DNA from: an uncultured Oscillospiraceae bacterium
GTDB taxonomy: Bacteria > Bacillota > Clostridia > Oscillospirales > Oscillospiraceae
Length of the DNA stretch: 7,741 bases
Direction of reading: 5' to 3'
Assembly: GCA_900752305.1 (NCBI GenBank)
Contig: CAADUV010000078.1
Span: 1 to 7,741 of the forward strand
The notes beneath the pieces were generated by a model. It was not told the DNA's origin. It saw only the letters and a list, made by a program, of their open reading frames with translations, and searched no databases. Positions 6,015 through 7,741 of the stretch are shown piece by piece. The stretch's first letter is position 1. Every line of letters starts with the position of its first letter. The position numbers and the translations under genes are program-made.

Positions 6015-6644
6015 TTAAAAATTGAAAAGTTCTTTGTTCTCCAGCATCTTCTTCTGCCGGAGCTCGGGATCCCGAATCTTCATGATCTGCTCTTTGGTCA
6101 TGGGAGCGGCGCCGCCGCCCGAACCTCTGCGAGGCGGTTCCCCTCTCAGCCGTTCCTTCACCGCCGCTTCCACCGCCGCCTGGAACGTCTTGGAGAAGCT
6201 GTCAATGGCCGCTTTGGTCTGCTCGGCGTCGGTCGTGACCAGGACGGACAGGATGTCGTCGGAGGCGGTGATGCCGCTCTCGGACAGCATTTTCCGGGCA
6301 GTCTTGGTCATCTCAGCCAGCGAGTCCTTGCGCTTGTAGTCGTCCAGTTCCTTCTGGAGCTGGTCACGCTCATACTCCGCCTTCTGCTGGGCGTTCATCT
6401 CCGCCAGCTTCTTGGCCTCGTTGACGGCCTTCTGCTGCTTCTTCTGCCATTCGGCGAACTTCCGGTTGATGATGTCGTCCACATCTTCATCCGTGTACCG
6501 CTTCTTCCCCTGTTCCGGCTTTTCGAGCTTATCCTCCGGGGGCTTGCCCTCCGGGGCTTCCGCACCCTCATCACTGCCTGTGTCGGGCGCGGGGTCGTCT
6601 GCAAACAGCTGCAGGTTGAACTTCCAGATATCGTGATCGTTCAT
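6015..6644 (-). CDS. Capsid scaffolding protein (GP20/DUF4355-like)
   Basis: A 209-residue, highly charged protein that guides capsid assembly and is lost from the mature head. After the N-terminal motif (residues 9-15, FNLQLFA) comes an acidic, Pro-rich linker, then a long coiled coil at about 45-115 (INRKFAEWQKKQQKAVNEA and on), then a C-terminal helical end MTKEQIMKIRDPELRQKKML. This layout is that of phage scaffolding proteins encoded just before the capsid gene. I choose ATG at 6644 because GGAGGA lies 7 bases upstream; the frame is open further back, but without a good site and into the prp gene. Cleavage after Ala15 would leave a protein starting DDPAPD. Confidence 0.9.
   Translation of the reverse strand: MNDHDIWKFNLQLFADDPAPDTGSDEGAEAPEGKPPEDKLEKPEQGKKRYTDEDVDDIINRKFAEWQKKQQKAVNEAKKLAEMNAQQKAEYERDQLQKELDDYKRKDSLAEMTKTARKMLSESGITASDDILSVLVTTDAEQTKAAIDSFSKTFQAAVEAAVKERLRGEPPRRGSGGGAAPMTKEQIMKIRDPELRQKKMLENKELFNF
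6600..6620 (-). other. Prp cleavage motif in scaffolding protein (FNLQLFA)
   Basis: Residues 9-15 of the scaffold read FNLQLFA, preceded by Trp-Lys and followed by Asp-Asp. This is the copy closest to the L27 and 80alpha scaffold motifs (NLQxFA). Cleavage would be expected after Ala15. Motif seen directly, use inferred. Confidence 0.75.
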
Positions 6645-6676
6645 TGTGATTCCTCCGTTCAAAAAGTTTTTCGCCG

Positions 6677-7027
6677 TTATTCGTTGGGCGAGTATCTCCC
6701 CTGTTTTTCCGCCGTCAGGGCTTCGGCGCGCCGTTTCCGGCGATCTAAGACTTGTACGCACTGGGGATAAGCCTCCGCCACCCCCTGCACGCCAACAAAA
6801 AAGGAATCGGCCAGCAGCTGCACCTGCGGCGATCCCTCATATCTGACAAACGCCCCGCCGGGCGCAATGTCGCTGTGTAATTGTGTGTCCGTCAGCTGCT
6901 CCGCTGACCGAACAAAGGTCTGCACCAGCGTGGATACCGCCGCACAGACCAGGTCATGTCCGGGCGGTCCTGCGCCAGCGTGACCGGCGACCTGGATAGA
7001 GCCCGGTTGGATGATTACCTGAATCAT
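6677..7027 (-). CDS. prp: Phage-encoded Prp-type cysteine protease
   Basis: A 116-residue protein of the Prp (YsxB) family, the cysteine protease that in Firmicutes removes the N-terminal extension of ribosomal protein L27. The two catalytic blocks are visible: GHA with His16, and HDLVCAAVS with Cys28. Their 12-residue spacing equals that of the S. aureus catalytic pair (His22/Cys34). The N-terminal strand MIQVIIQPGSIQVAGHA and the helix ending AEAYPQCVQV also fit. The basic C-terminal tail (DRRKRRAEALTAEK) is longer than usual. AGGAGGAAAGACC precedes the ATG. In the host, prp normally sits between rplU and rpmA; here it lies 32 bases upstream of the scaffold gene, and the three probable substrates are encoded downstream, so its job is very likely structural protein maturation. 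Confidence 0.9.
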   Translation of the reverse strand: MIQVIIQPGSIQVAGHAGAGPPGHDLVCAAVSTLVQTFVRSAEQLTDTQLHSDIAPGGAFVRYEGSPQVQLLADSFFVGVQGVAEAYPQCVQVLDRRKRRAEALTAEKQGRYSPNE

Positions 7028-7053
7028 GGTCTTTCCTCCTGAAAATGAGCATC

Positions 7054-7076
7054 AAAAAAGCACCCTTTCGGATGCT
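7054..7076 (-). terminator. Intrinsic terminator upstream of prp
   Basis: On the minus strand a 7-bp stem (AGCATCC with GGGTGCT, one G-U pair) closes a GAAA tetraloop and runs into six T. It begins 2 bases after the stop of the 45-residue gene and ends 26 bases before the prp start, 14 bases before its ribosome binding site. There is no room for a promoter between the T-run and prp, so prp must be reached by read-through. Confidence 0.85.
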
Positions 7077-7077
7077 G

Positions 7078-7215
7078 CTAATCACTTAACTTGTCTGCAA
7101 TGTTCATGCCGAACTTGATACAACAAAGAATCGCCGCAATAGTGAGCACAACAAAATACGCTGTGCCCATCTCTAATTTCAATCCGACCATGAAAAGCAA
7201 AATACACGTCAGCAT
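7078..7215 (-). CDS. Small membrane protein, 45 residues, unknown function
   Basis: A short open frame with a good ribosome binding site (AGGAGG, then ATAAT before ATG). It begins MLTCILLFMVGLKLEMGTAY, followed by FVVLTIAAILCCIKFGMNIADKLSD. Two hydrophobic stretches (about 2-12 and 20-35) suggest one or two membrane helices with a charged C-terminus. It contains three cysteines. It lies exactly between two intrinsic terminators, with 24 bases from the upstream T-run to its start and 2 bases from its stop to the downstream stem, so it looks like a small cassette. No function is recognisable; a role beside the toxin/immunity pair or as a late membrane protein are guesses. Confidence 0.75.
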   Translation of the reverse strand: MLTCILLFMVGLKLEMGTAYFVVLTIAAILCCIKFGMNIADKLSD

Positions 7216-7239
7216 ATTATCCTCCTGTTCTTAGGTATG

Positions 7240-7268
7240 AAAAAGCACTATGCGATTCTGCACAGTGC
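7240..7268 (-). terminator. Intrinsic terminator after the putative immunity gene
   Basis: On the minus strand a 9-bp stem (GCACTGTGC with GCATAGTGC, one G-U pair) with a 6-base loop is followed by five T. It starts 2 bases after the stop of the 99-residue gene. With the promoter at 7602..7630 it makes that gene a complete transcription unit. Confidence 0.87.
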
Positions 7269-7270
7269 CT

Positions 7271-7570
7271 TCATGCGTAAATCTGATTCAATTTCTCCAT
7301 AGTCGGAAGAACCGACTCTGCAAACAACGTCCCATCCACTTTGAATTTCGCCAGCATCTCCTCAATAGACTGAAATTCGCCAATATTTCTCGGTTCAGCA
7401 TCACTACTGTTTTCCGGGCTGGTGAATCCTTTGTCATCTACCCAAATGACAAGTCTTCTACTCCCTTTCATCCAGAAGATGAAGCCTTCATATCGCGCGG
7501 TAAAGAAGTTGAATGTGCCGCCTACGTTAAGGTTACCGTTTAATCTTTTGATAAACTGCTCTTTTTCCAT
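7271..7570 (-). CDS. Putative immunity protein, 99 residues, family unknown
   Basis: I do not recognise the family. The protein begins MEKEQFIKRLNGNLNVGGTF and continues with aromatic, beta-type strands (FNFFTARYEGFIFWMKG, RRLVIWVDD), then a helical C-terminal half (IEEMLAKFKVDGTLFAESV). No signal peptide or membrane segment. The ATG at 7570 follows GAGAGGTGAG at normal spacing; an in-frame start at 7600 would have no such site. The preceding gene stops 4 bases before this start, overlapping the ribosome binding site. The gene has its own probable promoter and terminator and a lower GC than the structural genes. Its place right behind a toxin-like C-terminus is the usual place for an immunity gene in phage MuF-type toxin cassettes. 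Function is inferred from context only. Confidence 0.65.
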   Translation of the reverse strand: MEKEQFIKRLNGNLNVGGTFNFFTARYEGFIFWMKGSRRLVIWVDDKGFTSPENSSDAEPRNIGEFQSIEEMLAKFKVDGTLFAESVLPTMEKLNQIYA

Positions 7571-7574
7571 AATC

Positions 7575-7741
7575 TCACCTCTCATTTTCGCAACAATCAA
7601 GAATATAGCTAGATGGGCTATTGTTGTCTATGCGCAAAAATTTTACGCTACCTGCAACGGCTTTCTCTAAATATTTTGAAGCATCAGCCGCTGGGTTTTG
7701 TGGGTCAACGAAAATCGTTTCACCATTGCGCTGTTCGGCAA
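7575..7741 (-). CDS. C-terminal end of probable papain-fold toxin / MuF-type minor head protein (5' end outside window)
   Basis: The last 54 residues of a gene that enters from the right edge, ending ILDCCENER and a TGA stop inside the next ribosome binding site. The stretch has the words ETIFVDPQNP, DASKYLEKA and SVKFLRIDN. This order (a strand ending in D-P-Q, a short helix, then a strand with R.DN) is what I recall for papain-fold glutamine-deamidase-type toxin domains found at the C-termini of polymorphic toxins, where the Asp of DPQ would be an active-site residue. Upstream of prp and scaffold is where MuF-like minor head proteins are encoded, and these can carry such toxin ends. The catalytic Cys and His would lie outside the window, so the call is tentative. 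Confidence 0.55.
   Translation of the reverse strand, partial: AEQRNGETIFVDPQNPAADASKYLEKAVAGSVKFLRIDNNSPSSYILDCCENER
7602..7630 (-). promoter_or_regulatory. Sigma-A-type promoter for the putative immunity gene
   Basis: On the minus strand TAGACA (5 of 6 to TTGACA) at 7625-7630 is followed after exactly 17 bases by TATATT (5 of 6 to TATAAT) at 7602-7607. The predicted start of transcription is near 7595, about 25 bases before the ATG at 7570. It lies inside the 3' end of the toxin-like gene, so the downstream gene could be expressed while the late operon is silent. Confidence 0.6.

Noticed and set aside
4640..6025. Plus-strand open frame of 461 codons opposite the capsid gene
   Set aside because: Antisense shadow of a high-GC gene, with Gly/His/Val-rich low-complexity sequence and no recognisable motif.
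3363..6620. Shared AACAGCTGCA-like DNA at the starts of three genes as a DNA site or recombination repeat
   Set aside because: The identity is explained by the shared peptide L-Q-L-F with the preferred CTG and CAG codons; flanks differ.
6645..6761. Longer scaffold form starting at 6761
   Set aside because: The added 39 residues lie inside the prp gene region and lack a ribosome binding site, whereas ATG 6644 has GGAGGA at good spacing and places the LQLFA motif near the N-terminus.
5751..6770. Plus-strand open frame of 339 codons opposite the capsid start and scaffold
   Set aside because: Shadow of the scaffold coiled coil (Leu-rich in antisense); no supporting start site.
7153..7182. Possible promoter inside the 45-residue gene (TTGAAA, 18 bases, TATTTT on the minus strand)
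   Set aside because: The -10 box is weak and an intrinsic terminator follows before prp; not enough to call.
1..7741. tRNA genes, CRISPR arrays, insertion sequences, attachment sites
   Set aside because: I looked for cloverleaf-like arms, regular direct repeats and terminal inverted repeats and saw none.

Overview
The window is the head-to-tail morphogenesis section of a siphovirus-type prophage or phage from a Gram-positive host, most likely a gut Clostridia member (Oscillospiraceae or Lachnospiraceae-like). Every gene I can support reads on the minus strand, so the biological order runs from position 7741 down to 1. The host inference rests on three things: strong AGGAGG-type ribosome binding sites, about 60% GC in the structural genes, and the Firmicutes-type N-terminal motif F-[D/N]-L-Q-L-F-A, which Prp proteases cut. 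It is an inference, not a taxonomic proof.

Right end (7741 to 7028), visibly AT-richer. First comes the last 54 residues of a truncated gene, which looks like the C-terminus of a papain-fold (deamidase-type) toxin, probably the tail of a MuF-like minor head protein. A 99-residue gene follows that I cannot assign to a family. It has its own sigma-A-like promoter inside the toxin tail and an intrinsic terminator right after its stop, and it is the obvious immunity candidate. Then comes a 45-residue membrane protein and a second intrinsic terminator.

Head genes (7027 to 3798): a phage-encoded Prp-type cysteine protease, a scaffolding protein, an HK97-fold major capsid protein with an added C-terminal domain, a head-tail connector, a head-tail stopper and an HK97-gp10-like protein. 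Tail genes (3786 to 1): a tail terminator, a TP901-1-type major tail protein, a tail assembly chaperone pair with a -1 frameshift site (T TTT TTC), and the first 687 codons of the tape measure protein.

The most interesting system is the Prp protease plus its substrates. Three proteins downstream of prp (scaffold, capsid and tail tube) begin with the same KF/RF-[DN]-LQLFA motif, the type of site that Prp cuts in ribosomal protein L27 and in Staphylococcus phage 80alpha capsid and scaffold. Here the phage carries its own protease directly upstream of the scaffold, and the tail tube appears to be a third target.

Other points: the tape measure gene holds an internal duplication (two copies about 70% identical over 122 residues, 648 bp apart). 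At the extreme left edge its frame runs into a peptide that looks like an FtsX/MacB-type ABC permease rather than a tape measure, which is either a real fusion or a chimeric sequence end. The late transcript must also pass two strong intrinsic terminators to reach the capsid genes.
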